64,000 bases of DNA, taken from contig JAOTON010001356.1 of the NCBI GenBank assembly GCA_034440635.1, positions 902,501-966,500 of the forward strand, in the 5' to 3' direction. Under the pieces are notes generated by a model, which saw nothing but the letters and a program-made list of their open reading frames with translations, was not told the origin of the DNA and did no database searches. Positions within the stretch are counted from its first letter, which is position 1. Each line of letters opens with the position of its first letter. Shown here piece after piece: positions 21,101 to 62,655 of the stretch. A program made the translations under genes and the position numbers. The stretch comes from Lepas anatifera (taxonomy: Eukaryota; Arthropoda; Thecostraca; Lepadidae).

Positions 21101-23162
21101 CCTTGCTTAACCTTTTATGTGGTCTCTGAACTTTAATGATTTTGCATACAAACTATGAAAGGTTTAAGAGTTTAGTGCCTGACTATGGATGATTTTCATG
21201 ACTGAATGATATTGGACCACCCTAGACCATAGCCTTGACTGGCCTTGAGCAGATCATACATCAGAAAAGGATAACTGTAAGTACCAGGCATTTATTTCAA
21301 CGCACTGGGCCCGAAGGCATGTCATTTTCTCGTCATAGTATGGGGCATATTGTTGTGAGGTCTACGGGGTCACTAAAGGTCATCTGAGGTCGGGAGCCCA
21401 TGTCATATTCTCAATAGGTCAAAAGCCATCCATACTAGCGTCTTTTGTGGCAAACATTACATTAGTCTAACCCTTGATACGTTTTTGGGCAGACGAAACT
21501 GGTATTGGAAAACAGGAAGCACATGTTTTTACTAAACACCTGAAACGTCCGGATCTATTTGACATACTTATAGAAAAAGCACCATTTTTATATGTTCTGT
21601 ATAAAAATAAATTTGATTGAACTCAAATTCAGCACAATAAAAACTGCAATACCTAATGTACTCGGGGTCACGGCAGGTCACGTGACCTGAGGTCACCACG
21701 TTAAAACTTGTAAATAGCCCCAAAATTAAAATTAAGGATGAAAAACTGTATCTATAGGTCATTGCGATTCCAATGATGTATAAAAAGTATATTTTGCTGC
21801 TCTTTGACCCTATCATATCAACCAAAGAACAATAATTGGTGTTTTAGGTGATTCCTCAAAATGCCTCGGGCTATAGCTCCGTAACCGTTCACCGATTGAA
21901 CTGAAACTTTCAAATCCTGTTTCTACGCACCAGATAACTCCGGATATCAATTTTGGTGCAAATCTGAGAGATGTTGGTGTCATGCCCTGGTCGATCTGTC
22001 GTGGAATGCCCCAGCTATCATCTCGACCACAGCGGCCGCCACGAGCGCTGCGTCGGCGCGAGTAGAAAAGCACGAAAATCACCTCACTTATTTCTCTAAA
22101 CGCAAAAAATCGGAAGTTCTTTCTTTTTTGAGAATTATGCAAACAATCACACAAGAACGGCTATCCGGAGTATCATTTTTGACATGAATGATTATCGGTA
22201 TAAATTTTCCCGGGAATAGTGGGGGGGAGGGGAGAAAACCAGCCCTGCCGGCAGGGCGCAGGTTAGGACTGTCCCAGAGCAATGCAGCGACAGCTGTGGT
22301 TCGAGAGTTCATTTCTCGGTATGCTTCCATACCTGGGCCAGATTGTCCCCCTCTCGACTAAGAAACCCGCCTCGCCCCTCTTCAAGCAGGCGCAGTTGGG
22401 TCGGGCGGCGCCATAGTGGCCTCTTATCCCCACTCTCCCGCGGTGGTCAGGCGCTCCTGAGTTAGGCGGCGCTATGCCCGTCCTTTATACCCACTCTCGC
22501 TCGAGCTAAGCAGTGCCGTGGTGGCCCCTTATACCCCCTCCTGCTGTAGGCAGGCGCTGTTGGGCCAGGCGGCGCCCTGGCCCTCGTCGCTTCCTCCCCG
22601 GGAGGCGCTGAAGGCGGCAGCAGCTCAGCCGGAGGCCAGCCTGCACTTCTCGCAGCTGAAAATGGACTCGTCGCGCGAGGTAGCGCCACCGGTTGCCAGC
22701 CGGGAGGCCAAGGAGGTAGGTATCGGGCACCTGCACGCCGCGTTTTCAGTGGCATGAGTGTGTCCTCTAGATTTTCGTCCGGCCGAAAAACGTTTCCAGT
22801 GTGGGGTGCCGATAAAGGGTGGTTGTTAATTACCTTTGTTGTATTCGCGGGTTAGATTTAAGAATTAGTGTCGCTTAAGTGGACATATAAGAACGCGTCA
22901 ACAGTCCGTACCAGTTTAATCGTCATGAAACTAGTTTTCTCTGAAACTCCAGAACTCTCACGGGCGCTGTACCGATTGTAACGTCATCGGCGCACTTAGT
23001 TTCCAACACTTGGCGGCGTCCCCCCAGCGTAGCAGCAGCGACATGTCCGTGACGCCGCCGTGTCTCCCTCAGACGTACCAGCGGGCGGTGAGCTGTCGGC
23101 CCGAGGCCATCTCCAAGCACGACATGTCCATCTACCGCCGCTTCGTGCTCTACAGCGGCTGA
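1..23162 (+). CDS. FIG4: FIG4 polyphosphoinositide phosphatase gene (5'-partial, 16 exons)
   Basis: Orthologue of FIG4/Sac3, which removes the 5-phosphate of PI(3,5)P2 and, in the VAC14-PIKfyve complex on late endosomes and lysosomes, also supports its synthesis. Sixteen exons translate in order into a Sac-domain protein that aligns with remembered animal FIG4 from about residue 55 to the C-terminus. The catalytic signature [12 protein letters not shown] (Sac CX5R(T/S)) is in the exon at 12429-12545. Other conserved blocks are [34 protein letters not shown] and [10 protein letters not shown]. Splice phases are consistent at every junction, so the gene looks intact. The start codon and first exon(s) lie left of the window. 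The C-terminal end is short, with a [10 protein letters not shown] motif like the human KEDSSMYREY end. Six of its splice sites are multiplied in tandem arrays. Identification is by recognition of the family, not by a database search. Confidence 0.95.
135..2596 (+). repeat. FIG4 intron with 27-bp repeat and long degenerate tandem repeat
   Basis: Directly after the donor, about 140-215 holds roughly 2.5 copies of a 27-bp unit (gacgccatacttgtg core). From about 690 to 2260 there is a heavily decayed tandem repeat of about 30 bp, built on phrases such as agatcagctcaggggg and ccctagatcagctca; neighbouring copies differ at many positions. No gene is seen in it. The intron ends in a tRNA-like element listed separately. 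Confidence 0.6.
2503..2597 (-). mobile_element. tRNA-derived SINE-like element at a FIG4 3' splice site
   Basis: On the minus strand a B-box/T-loop sequence (ggtcccgggttcaaatcccg) lies between perfect 11-bp inverted repeats (gcggcagcggc and its complement), as in a tRNA acceptor stem. The complement of this stem supplies the ccgctgccgcag of the splice acceptor used by the next FIG4 exon. The T-arm is good; the D-arm is poor, so it is not an intact tRNA gene. Confidence 0.5.
2597..2801 (+). CDS. FIG4: FIG4 exon 2
   Basis: Continues [11 protein letters not shown] and contains [18 protein letters not shown], matching the human IGGHAIYKVEDTNMIYIP block, and ends NFYF. Acceptor ccgctgccgcag, donor GTGGGA, entered in phase 1 and left in phase 2. 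Confidence 0.93.
3342..3454 (+). CDS. FIG4: FIG4 exon 3
   Basis: Encodes [19 protein letters not shown], matching SYSYDLSHSLQYNLTVLRM. Acceptor ccatcttcag, donor GTGAAG, phase 2 in and 1 out. The upstream sequence is also open in this frame, so the acceptor was set by phase and homology. Confidence 0.92.
3455..5163 (+). repeat. FIG4 intron with three tandem repeats
   Basis: About 3560-3615 holds three or four copies of a 15-bp unit (gacagtttctagaaa). About 4008-4252 holds eight copies of a 31-bp unit starting accgaatcagtcgcac. About 4795-5175 holds an array reaching the next exon (listed separately). No gene seen between them. Confidence 0.7.
4795..5175 (+). repeat. 3'-splice-site minisatellite before FIG4 exon 4
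   Basis: Irregular copies of a roughly 37-bp unit, ctgctgcaggtccgacgg then accgagtacaatcaccac. The phrase CTGCAG|GTCCG in the units equals the true acceptor and first exon bases at 5158-5168 (ctgcag|gtccggtgg). Middle copies are decayed and some have lost the AG. The acceptor is thus preceded by several look-alike acceptors. Confidence 0.75.
5164..5428 (+). CDS. FIG4: FIG4 exon 4
   Basis: Variable linker, then [22 protein letters not shown] and LTLIARRS, matching KYVWNGELL, WLLYIIHGFCGQ and VTLIARRS of human FIG4. Acceptor ggctgcag, donor GTGAGA; phase 1 in, 2 out. This is the core Sac domain. Confidence 0.93.
5429..6261 (+). other. FIG4 intron, no feature recognised
   Basis: Unique-looking intron of about 830 bp. 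Short open frames here have no recognisable similarity. Confidence 0.5.
6262..6400 (+). CDS. FIG4: FIG4 exon 5
   Basis: Encodes [29 protein letters not shown] and SSHVQ, nearly identical in order to human [14 protein letters not shown]...SSYVQ. Phase 2 in, 0 out. Its donor CACGTGCAG|GTAATG is the first of about 29 tandem copies. Confidence 0.96.
6391..7310 (+). repeat. 5'-splice-site minisatellite after FIG4 exon 5 (30 bp, about 29 copies)
   Basis: A very regular 30-bp unit, ccacgtgcaggtaatgccgc then ccctcctctt, repeats from the last 10 bases of exon 5 into the intron. Each unit holds the last exon bases and the full donor CAG|GTAATG. Two units carry one extra base. The 3' end (about 7250-7330) decays into variants such as caggtcat. 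Both strands are open in several frames only because 30 is divisible by three. Confidence 0.97.
7391..7670 (+). mobile_element. Non-LTR retrotransposon 3' remnant
   Basis: An open frame ending at 7660 contains [20 protein letters not shown], then a basic helix and an LGD motif, before a stop. A C..CG....V.H.L...C knuckle after the reverse transcriptase is typical of the C-terminus of Jockey/CR1-like LINE ORF2. The reverse transcriptase itself is absent, so this is a 5'-truncated dead copy. It splits the donor array of FIG4 exon 5. Confidence 0.6.
7795..8085 (+). repeat. Decayed continuation of the FIG4 exon 5 donor array
   Basis: Copies of cgtgcaggtaatgccacctc and then ccggttacctgtaacgcctc continue the 30-bp array beyond the LINE remnant, increasingly diverged. 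This implies that the array is older than the insertion. Confidence 0.75.
8086..9353 (+). repeat. FIG4 intron with 69-bp tandem repeat
   Basis: From about 9125 to 9335 there are about three copies of a 69-bp unit (ggtcagtgcttgccctgtcg; ggtcagtacttgctg), ending about 40 bp before the next acceptor. Unlike most arrays here it contains no exon bases. About 8780-8830 has an antisense phrase resembling the CTGACGACGGTCT motif seen at 16588. Nothing else recognised. Confidence 0.6.
9354..9453 (+). CDS. FIG4: FIG4 exon 6
   Basis: Encodes [15 protein letters not shown] then PKPPIQ, matching VRGSVPLYWSQDIS..PKPPI. Acceptor cgtgctttcag, donor GTGAGG; phase 0 in, 1 out. Confidence 0.94.
10066..10264 (+). 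CDS. FIG4: FIG4 exon 7
   Basis: Encodes [19 protein letters not shown] and [11 protein letters not shown], matching GSPIIILNLVKEREKRKHE and [11 protein letters not shown]. The DP...RYG spacing equals that of human FIG4, supporting the acceptor cggctcag. Donor GTGAGT, phase 1 in, 2 out. Confidence 0.94.
10559..10943. mobile_element. MITE family A, copy 1
   Basis: About 385 bp bounded by inverted repeats of about 31 bp (cagccggttccatactgatt ... complement). It matches the element at 13905-14292 along its length. No open frame. TA at the edge of copy 2 suggests a Tc1/mariner-type element. Confidence 0.85.
11291..11408 (+). CDS. FIG4: FIG4 exon 8
   Basis: Encodes a helix ending [19 protein letters not shown], matching LNVIAESVVKKTGFFVNRP. 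Acceptor gatgtcctcag, donor GTACGG; phase 2 in, 0 out. Confidence 0.92.
11409..12428 (+). repeat. FIG4 intron with (GTGA)n/(ATGA)n microsatellite
   Basis: About 11927-12401 is an impure GTGA/ATGA tetranucleotide tract running almost to the next acceptor; its purest part is 12300-12380. The first half of the intron (11409-11920) shows nothing recognisable. Confidence 0.9.
12429..12545 (+). CDS. FIG4: FIG4 exon 9, catalytic Sac motif
   Basis: Contains [20 protein letters not shown], holding the Sac-family CX5R(T/S) active site with catalytic Cys and Arg. Donor GTACGT, phase 0 both sides. The start may be 12426 (acceptors cag|cag). Confidence 0.97.
12621..12937 (+). repeat. 3'-splice-site array before FIG4 exon 10 (70 bp, 5 copies)
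   Basis: Five acceptor-plus-exon-start copies begin at 12621, 12691, 12761, 12831 and 12901, exactly 70 bp apart. Each reads cag|ctgtacagtctgggcgcg and runs 37 exon bases; the first four then switch to gttaactgac (branch-site-like), a short tract and ccgcag. The first copy has a different, pyrimidine-rich acceptor (tctgcccccag). In copies 1-4 the exon frame reaches TAA within 16 codons, so only the last copy can encode FIG4. Confidence 0.97.
12901..13126 (+). CDS. FIG4: FIG4 exon 10
   Basis: Encodes [43 protein letters not shown] and [15 protein letters not shown], all conserved FIG4 blocks. Donor GTCAGC, phase 0 in, 1 out. The start is the last of five tandem acceptors. Confidence 0.96.
13496..13631 (+). 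CDS. FIG4: FIG4 exon 11
   Basis: Encodes [15 protein letters not shown] and [12 protein letters not shown], matching RQDSINLFLGVFHP and LWELPTDFYLHH. Donor GTCAGG, phase 1 in, 2 out. Confidence 0.95.
13905..14292. mobile_element. MITE family A, copy 2
   Basis: About 388 bp, the same family as 10559-10943, with inverted ends cagccggttccatactgatt and its complement, flanked by TA on both sides (likely target-site duplication). Non-coding. Confidence 0.85.
14610..16030 (+). repeat. 3'-splice-site minisatellite before FIG4 exon 12 (55 bp, about 26 copies)
   Basis: A near-perfect 55-bp unit contains cctccttgtccccag|tcccacgcagtggtg, which is the true acceptor and first exon bases, followed by tatatcgtgttccgaccact. 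The last unit changes from gtgtat to gtggtcgg at 16029 and becomes exon 12. The two units next to it carry an acacat(a/t)agtg variant. About 26 good acceptors lie in tandem. The long minus-strand frames here are by-products of the period. Confidence 0.97.
16016..16210 (+). CDS. FIG4: FIG4 exon 12
   Basis: Encodes QWWSDAVM then a divergent stretch and [20 protein letters not shown], matching TYWWTPEV and [20 protein letters not shown]. Phase 2 on both sides; donor GTGGGA. Acceptor is the last of the 55-bp array. Confidence 0.93.
16274..16803. mobile_element. Small inverted-repeat element in FIG4 intron
   Basis: About 530 bp bounded by inverted repeats of about 55 bp (gtgggaatgacctagga core near 16283 and its complement near 16775). 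Inside is a direct repeat of gtttacct(t/c)aggcct and, at 16588-16611, a hammerhead-like core CTGACGA...GAAAC. No coding capacity; class unknown. Confidence 0.65.
17280..17500 (+). repeat. 3'-splice-site array before FIG4 exon 13 (about 39 bp, 6 copies)
   Basis: Degenerate units of gcagggactacgtttgagtg then ttacccggtggcccgtgg. The phrase gcag|ggactac equals the true acceptor and exon start at 17491-17501. Several copies have lost the AG (ggcgggactacg). Confidence 0.85.
17495..17623 (+). CDS. FIG4: FIG4 exon 13
   Basis: Encodes [16 protein letters not shown], matching DFMPKTVGIDPSPFTVR, then a low-complexity linker. Donor GTGACC, phase 2 in and out. Confidence 0.92.
17859..18044 (+). CDS. FIG4: FIG4 exon 14
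   Basis: Acidic Ser-rich [20 protein letters not shown] then [20 protein letters not shown], corresponding to the SSSSEDDSGTD and [21 protein letters not shown] regions. Acceptor gtcggcag chosen by phase; donor GTAGGC. Confidence 0.85.
18963..19958. mobile_element. TTAA-flanked element nested in the left arm
   Basis: Begins ttaacacccgccccggtggg and ends cccaccggggcgaggtttaa, an imperfect inverted pair at TTAA. The sequence on either side resumes the match to the right arm of the larger element, showing an insertion of about 1 kb. TTAA targeting recalls piggyBac-type elements; no coding frame. Confidence 0.65.
20261..20800. mobile_element. TTAA-flanked element related to 34576-35575
   Basis: Begins ttaacacgcgccccgctggg. 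From about 20305 onward it matches 34580-35060 (shared phrases cctggtttttccc, gatcagtttgaaac, accccattataagtctatgg). The right end is not resolved; the match fades by about 20800. Confidence 0.6.
22375..22575 (+). repeat. Decayed 3'-splice-site repeat before FIG4 exon 15
   Basis: About three diverged copies of a roughly 75-bp unit carry caggcgc..ttgggtcgggcggcgcc-like sequence, followed by ccttatacccactctc. The last copy, taggcaggcgctgttgggcc, is the acceptor and start of exon 15. Confidence 0.65.
22550..22715 (+). CDS. FIG4: FIG4 exon 15
   Basis: Encodes an Ala-rich variable linker containing [14 protein letters not shown]. Acceptor ctgctgtag and donor GTAGGT keep phase (2 in, 0 out). Identity rests on phase and position more than on sequence similarity. 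Confidence 0.75.
23073..23162 (+). CDS. FIG4: FIG4 exon 16, C-terminus and stop
   Basis: Encodes TYQRAV...[16 protein letters not shown] then TGA, matching the human end (EIFQAHI...KEDSSMYREYIRNRYL). Acceptor gtgtctccctcag; a second in-phase acceptor at 23028 would add 15 residues. Confidence 0.85.
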   Translation, partial: TYQRAVSCRPEAISKHDMSIYRRFVLYSG

Positions 23163-25350
23163 GGCTGCGGCGCTGCCGCCGGACCTGTGGCCGCCTGTTC
23201 TCAGCGGTGACAGATGGTGGCACACCCGTCTTACCTCCGAGCGGCTGTCCCTCCAACGACATAGCTCTGGGCGGCGTTGGCACGGGTGGCGTGGGTTTGT
23301 TTGGCTGTGAAAAGCGTGCGGGACGGACGCCGTTGTCCTCAGGGTATTGGAGATCCATGGCGCGTGAGATATTGTTTTCTTGCGAGCCAAACGTGGCTCG
23401 TGTCTCGTCCGTTGTGACAATTGGAACTCCCTGGGTGCTTATTTCGAGAGCTTATTTTGCCGGTTTGCAAACTTTGCGGGGATTTTGTACGAATGTTTTA
23501 CCTTGCTGACATATCGCAATCCCATTTTCTTATGGTCTTGTGCGGGCTTGAACCACTATTAGTGGGGAACTTCTATATCATGTTTTTTTCGCTGTTGCAC
23601 CCGCCCGTCGGATATGTACGAACATTGGTTGCCGGCAGGCAGTGTTTTTAGTGTCTTGTTCGGGGGCGCCAGATCTTATTTATTTTGTTTGGTGTGATGT
23701 TTGGTATTGGTCCTGTCGTAAATATCGTTTATCATGTATTTCAGCGCACTATGACTCAATACCCGGAGGGTTCTGTCTATATAGTACCATTATATGCTCA
23801 CGAACAACTGTCTCAGTATTAAAAACGTGCTTGGAGAGGGGTCGCCTTAATCCGCGACAGAAAAGTTGACGCCCAACTGGCAACAAATATGCTTGTCTAC
23901 GGGCCCAGCGCCAAGTACAATATACGTGGACTCCCGTACCTGTACTGTATTTACCAACCGGTCTAAAACGTGAATGATGAGCACACACGAAAATGGTGAG
24001 TGGCCGGCACTGGCGCAGGAACGAGCGACCGATCACAGTGGATTTTACACACCGCTTCAGAAGACGGGGCTGGACACCGCCACGCACCACCATACGTGCC
24101 ACCACTGTTTCAGCGCTAATGAGCCGTATCAGCAGTACATATAAATAACTCGAGAATAAATGAAGATATCTGACCTGACACGCGTATCATATACAATACA
24201 TCTGCGTGCAGGCAACTCCTCCGGAAATAAATAAGACACACTTGGGGCCATGCCATACGCGACCTTTGCATCCCATATATCACATGAGGCATTTCCAGAC
24301 CATTCCAGCGCCTCTGCGTGACATGTCGACGCTCCGTTCTCCCTCTGGAATGACTTCAGACCGCAGCTATCGACTGCGATGCCAGATTGGTCGCCGATCC
24401 GTCCCCCACCGCCATCTGGCACGCACCAGCTTCCGCACGTACTGCCTCCGCGGCCGGGGCCAGCATGGCAGGCAGAAAGCACTTATACTGTGATATGGCC
24501 AAGTTGAACAAGTGTTTGTATCGCCAGAATTCACTGTTACTACGACGGTGTTGTTTTACAAATCTCACAGTCTCCATTTGGTACCACTCCACGAAGTAAA
24601 GCATAGGATAAATGTGGGCTGAAATAAAACGGGACGCAGGACAAAACGTTCTCATAGCTTGATTAACGCAAACGGACATGATACAAACTTGATCTTCAAG
24701 CTGACTTCTTCAGTGGGGGGGGGGCTAAGCGCATCCAGGAGCCCGCAAACGTCCATTATCGAGCATCCTAAAATATTTCACTCAGTCTTAACTATTCACT
24801 CATGCTGGACTAACTTCTACAAAACCCCGCCTGGCTCCATCCGCGCTACTAGGTATATCACACAGAGTGGAATTATGCATCCACCGAAAGGCTTGCTCTG
24901 GCACTCCCGTGCACGGGTCGCGATCTTTGGCAGCACAAATGCCAGGCGCCGAAGCCGATTTGTCCATCATGACGCCAAACCTGTGCTGAGGACGTCACAC
25001 ACCCGCACATCTGGCGTCACGCGTCAGCACACATGACGTCACCGGTCCGTGACTATCGCCGGCCCCGCCGGTCTAATACTTTTCACTCACCCGTTATTCC
25101 AGCTTGCGGTGAGGCCGCGGCCTCGTCACTCAGCTCCTAGCGGACGGTGTACACTGTACACTTCACGCGCAGTCGTTTTCAGTGAGCTCTCCTCCGGTGT
25201 ACAAGGCTCTACCGGGAAGCGACACCGGCCGACCGGTGACTAGCGGGCGACTCAGCTGACGGCGACTCAGCTGACGGCGGCTCGGCTGACGGCGGCTCGG
25301 CTGACGGCAGCTCGGCGGACGGCGGCTCGGCTGACGGCGGCTCGGCTGAC
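23163..25350. other. Convergent intergenic region and 3' UTRs
   Basis: FIG4 (plus) and SORL1 (minus) end toward each other here. An AATAAA at 24155 is a possible FIG4 polyadenylation signal about 1 kb past the stop, unconfirmed. No third gene is recognised; short open frames around 24129-24482 resemble nothing known. Confidence 0.5.
25240..25350. repeat. 15-bp repeat next to the SORL1 stop codon
   Basis: About seven copies of ggctcggctgacggc begin immediately past the SORL1 stop codon (minus strand), in the probable 3' UTR. Confidence 0.85.
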
Positions 25351-58999
<33,649 letters not shown>

Positions 59000-59616
59000 C
59001 TGCAGGGACGACAGGGATCGTGTCAGAGAACCATGGTTTCAGGCATGTTTGAATGGCCATGGGACGGGGATGATGCATGCCTCCGTTCACGCAGAAGAAC
59101 CGAGGTGGTAAGCATGAAAGTCGCAGCTGATTTGTGCGCAGCTGAAAAATGTTTTGAAGACATGGTACATACGTGCTCCACCCGAATTTAATTAACGAGG
59201 GATATAACCGTTGCAGTCTGTCTAGCACAGATCCGTGGGCGCGGTAAGCGGACGGAGGACGGGGAGGGGAAGGCGTCTCTAAGTGGTAAACCAGGGAGCA
59301 AAACCCGAAATTTTGGAACTCAATTCAAGTTTTTGCCTTTTCGCCTTATCACCGGCACGGATGTAGATAGTTGTTTCCAGGTTTCAACCGCACCGGTATC
59401 GTTTCCGGAGACGGCCGGTAAGTTTCGGCTTCACCTTCCACCCAAGTAATCGCAGGGCCGGAGTCCGTCCATCACTCCCCAGTAGAAGAAAATGGGTGGC
59501 GACGTTTCTGAAGAGGCTTTGCCTAACACCATGTTATTAAAGCGCGCTCTGTCTTTCTGACCCCCATAATACCCTCCTAACAGGGCGAGAGTTGGGGACA
59601 TCAATATTATGGCCGG

Positions 59617-60012
<396 letters not shown>

Positions 60013-60663
60013 AATCGGACTGATCGGACAAAAATAGCAATGAAAAGTTTCGCTTTAGTGAAGTGTACATTTCCAACTTAACAGCTGCAACATGAAGGCG
60101 TCACGCGGTGTCATAGTGTGTTAACAGCCCGCTGTTTTTCAGCATTCATCTGTAAAGTAAAACACTTGTGGCATCGTTTCGACAAAGAAACAGTCACTGC
60201 ACCCCCGCCACGTCACTGCGACCACTGACACTTAACGGCAGGCTGTTTGAAGCAAACCGAACTGTTGAGTGGGATCTAGTTCACTCCATTTGTGTCCAGA
60301 CCCAGAATATCCTATGCAAATTCTTATCAAAGCGCGGCGGGCAGCCAGACAGTCAAGGTGACTGGTCAACAGAAAATGATGTGTTGTATCCATAATTTCA
60401 CCATTATTTTGCTATCTTGTACACAAACCGTTCTAATCCTTATCCGAAACTGCAATCTGTGTTTGAGAACTACTGTCACCTGAAAAAATACGTCAACCAA
60501 GGGCAATCTAGTTATCGACATCATTGGATATAATAAGAGCCAGCAGGGTAGGGATAAACGTAATACAGGGGTGGAGGAAACATGTTCCAACAAGTGCCTG
60601 TGTTAAAGTCAAATGAAGAAAATATTACTCGATTACCCCTCATTGTTTTCCCGGTGATGAAGC

Positions 60664-61024
60664 TTAAAGGGAATAATGATTTTTCTGAAAAATTGCATTA
60701 AGCTCAATATTTTGATATTTAAAATGATCCCCTATGGTATGCAATAAACCTCTGCATGTGCATGACGTCATGATCTGACATCACTACAACCCTATTCAAT
60801 AGGCTGACTACTCACCGTGACGTCAGTATGACGTCACGCCACCAGCTGACAATTGTAGGCTCCTTGGGTACATTTTGGCTACATTTGAGGTAGTTTTTAC
60901 TTTCTCTACGGAAATTTCTAGTTCCAAGACAAATGATATATTGAGTACCGGGTTTTTGGGGCATGCTCTAAAACTTGGCTATCTCAGTTAAAATCACGTT
61001 ATAAAGGTGCCACATTTCCTTTAA
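60664..61024. mobile_element. MITE family B, copy 3
   Basis: Starts ttaaagggaata, has the family interior (ttgatatttaaaatg, catgacgtcatgatc, gagtaccgggttttt) and ends ggtgccacatttcctttaa. Left part is shorter than in copies 1 and 2. Confidence 0.85.
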
Positions 61025-62267
61025 CCCTATTTCCGTCAGGCTCCCGGCTACCCCTATTTCCGGCAAGGGGGGCAATATCGGCCCCCCTAAGATCTCGTAA
61101 TCTAACCGGCCGATTTTGAAAATTCAAAGTGCCATAGATTCCTCTGCTGCTAAACTTAATTTGGAAAAAAGAAAATTTCAAAATTTTGATTTTTTAGGAG
61201 AAGGTCGTGCAAAATATACAATTTTTGTGTATTTTTAGATTTTCCATAACCCTTGTCTCTGTTGTACGATTTTCACAAAACTAGTTCAGATTTACAAATA
61301 ATTGACCCAAAATTTTCATATACTCGAGTTACGCAAAAATTCGAAATTCAATGGCAGTTCCAGGACCAGGACTATGAGGGGAAATATATACAACCTAAAA
61401 AGTTTTTGTTACGCGGATTAGAAGCCGTCATATACTGCTTGGCATCTTTGACACATAAATAAATGAGAAAAAAAGTAAAAAACTCATCAGGGGCGGATGC
61501 AGTAAGGTAAAACAGTGGTGTAAAATACATACCAACAATATGCGAATGGTATGCATGAGTATATTAGTCCCTCGACTAGTTGAAATTTATTTCTGATAAT
61601 TTTTACCCTCCCATGGCAGCTCTGGGAAAGGGGGTGACATAGGCGGATCAAGGACTCGTCGTGGGGGGGGTGGGGGTGATTGGAAACACATTTTCAATAT
61701 ACAACGATATTGAGTCGCGGCGGTGATACTGGCTGGGAATATACATTTTGAAAATGTGTAGTGACTGGACACGCCTCTGGTAATCTAGAATTGGGTTATA
61801 ACTATTTTGAATTTTCATATACCCAATTGTATTCGCCCTCACGGCTGTAAGCAGTCTTCTCACTTACTAACGTTTAGTCCTTCTTGATAACATTCCCCCA
61901 TTTTGAACTGCTGTAACCGCCCCTGATGAATACAAATAGTGAAAATTGTGAATGCACTATCATCTCACATAAAAAATGATATAATAAAACCATATAACTG
62001 GTATCAGGATCAGCAGAGACGGCTTCCTTTTACAAAAAAACCCATCGCATACGATAATACTTGGTTTGTGGATAGAACCTCCCCAAAAACCCAGCCATAG
62101 CTCCGCCCCTGGTAAATATATAATCTTGAAAATTTCAGAAAACCTGCCTGTACTAGTTTTAGGAAAAGTCAGGAAGTTTCAAAGTTCTATCGCAAGCCGT
62201 TTCGGAGATATTCTTGAAAAACCTGAAGGGGGGGCAATATTAGCCCCCCTGCCGGAAATAGGGTTAA
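61021..62267. mobile_element. TTAA-flanked element with CCCTATTTCCG ends
   Basis: About 1.25 kb with termini ttaaccctatttccg and cggaaatagggttaa, and inner repeats gggggcaatat(c/t)(g/a)gcccccc at both ends. TTAA target and CCCT termini recall piggyBac-type MITEs. No transposase frame. Lies exactly between MITE-B copies 3 and 4. Confidence 0.8.
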
Positions 62268-62655
62268 AGGGAATATGGCACCTTGGTCGAATCCTGGAAT
62301 TTAGTGAAATTAGGCGTACTTTTAGCCAAAAATAATGAAACCACTCATGATTTCTCTGAAAAATGTTAAATCAGCTCAATATTTTGTTTTAAAAATACTC
62401 CTCTAGGCAAATAAATAAATATCCACTTGTGGATGATGTCATGATCTGGCAACCACTACCATACTTGAAATGCTTCAAGGGCTTCGATTGGCTGATGCTC
62501 ATCGTGACGTCAGCATATGTCGTCACACAGCTTTTTTCTATGGAAATGTTGAGTTCCAAAACAAACGATATATGGAGTACCGGGTTTTCCGACTTGCTTT
62601 ACAACTTGGCTATCTCAGTTAAAATCACGTTATGAAGGTGCCACATTTAAGTTAA
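62264..62655. mobile_element. MITE family B, copy 4
   Basis: Starts ttaaagggaatatggcacct, has the family interior, ends aaggtgccacatttaagttaa. Right end is slightly degraded. Confidence 0.88.

Larger units (their letters stand above)
18366..22022. mobile_element. Long inverted-repeat element with nested insertions
   Basis: The sequence from about 18366 (cagctggggcattccacc) returns as its reverse complement up to about 22022. The arms include the palindromic phrase ggtcacgtgacc, a block like gttctttggttgatatga and a block like actatgacgagaaaatg. Arms of about 900 bp can be followed when insertions at TTAA near 18963-19958 and 20261 are skipped in the left arm. No transposase frame is visible, so it is non-autonomous or dead. 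It fills most of FIG4 intron 14. Confidence 0.75.

Noticed and set aside
24129..24679. Small genes in the intergenic region
   Set aside because: Short frames on both strands with no recognisable motif and no splice partners.
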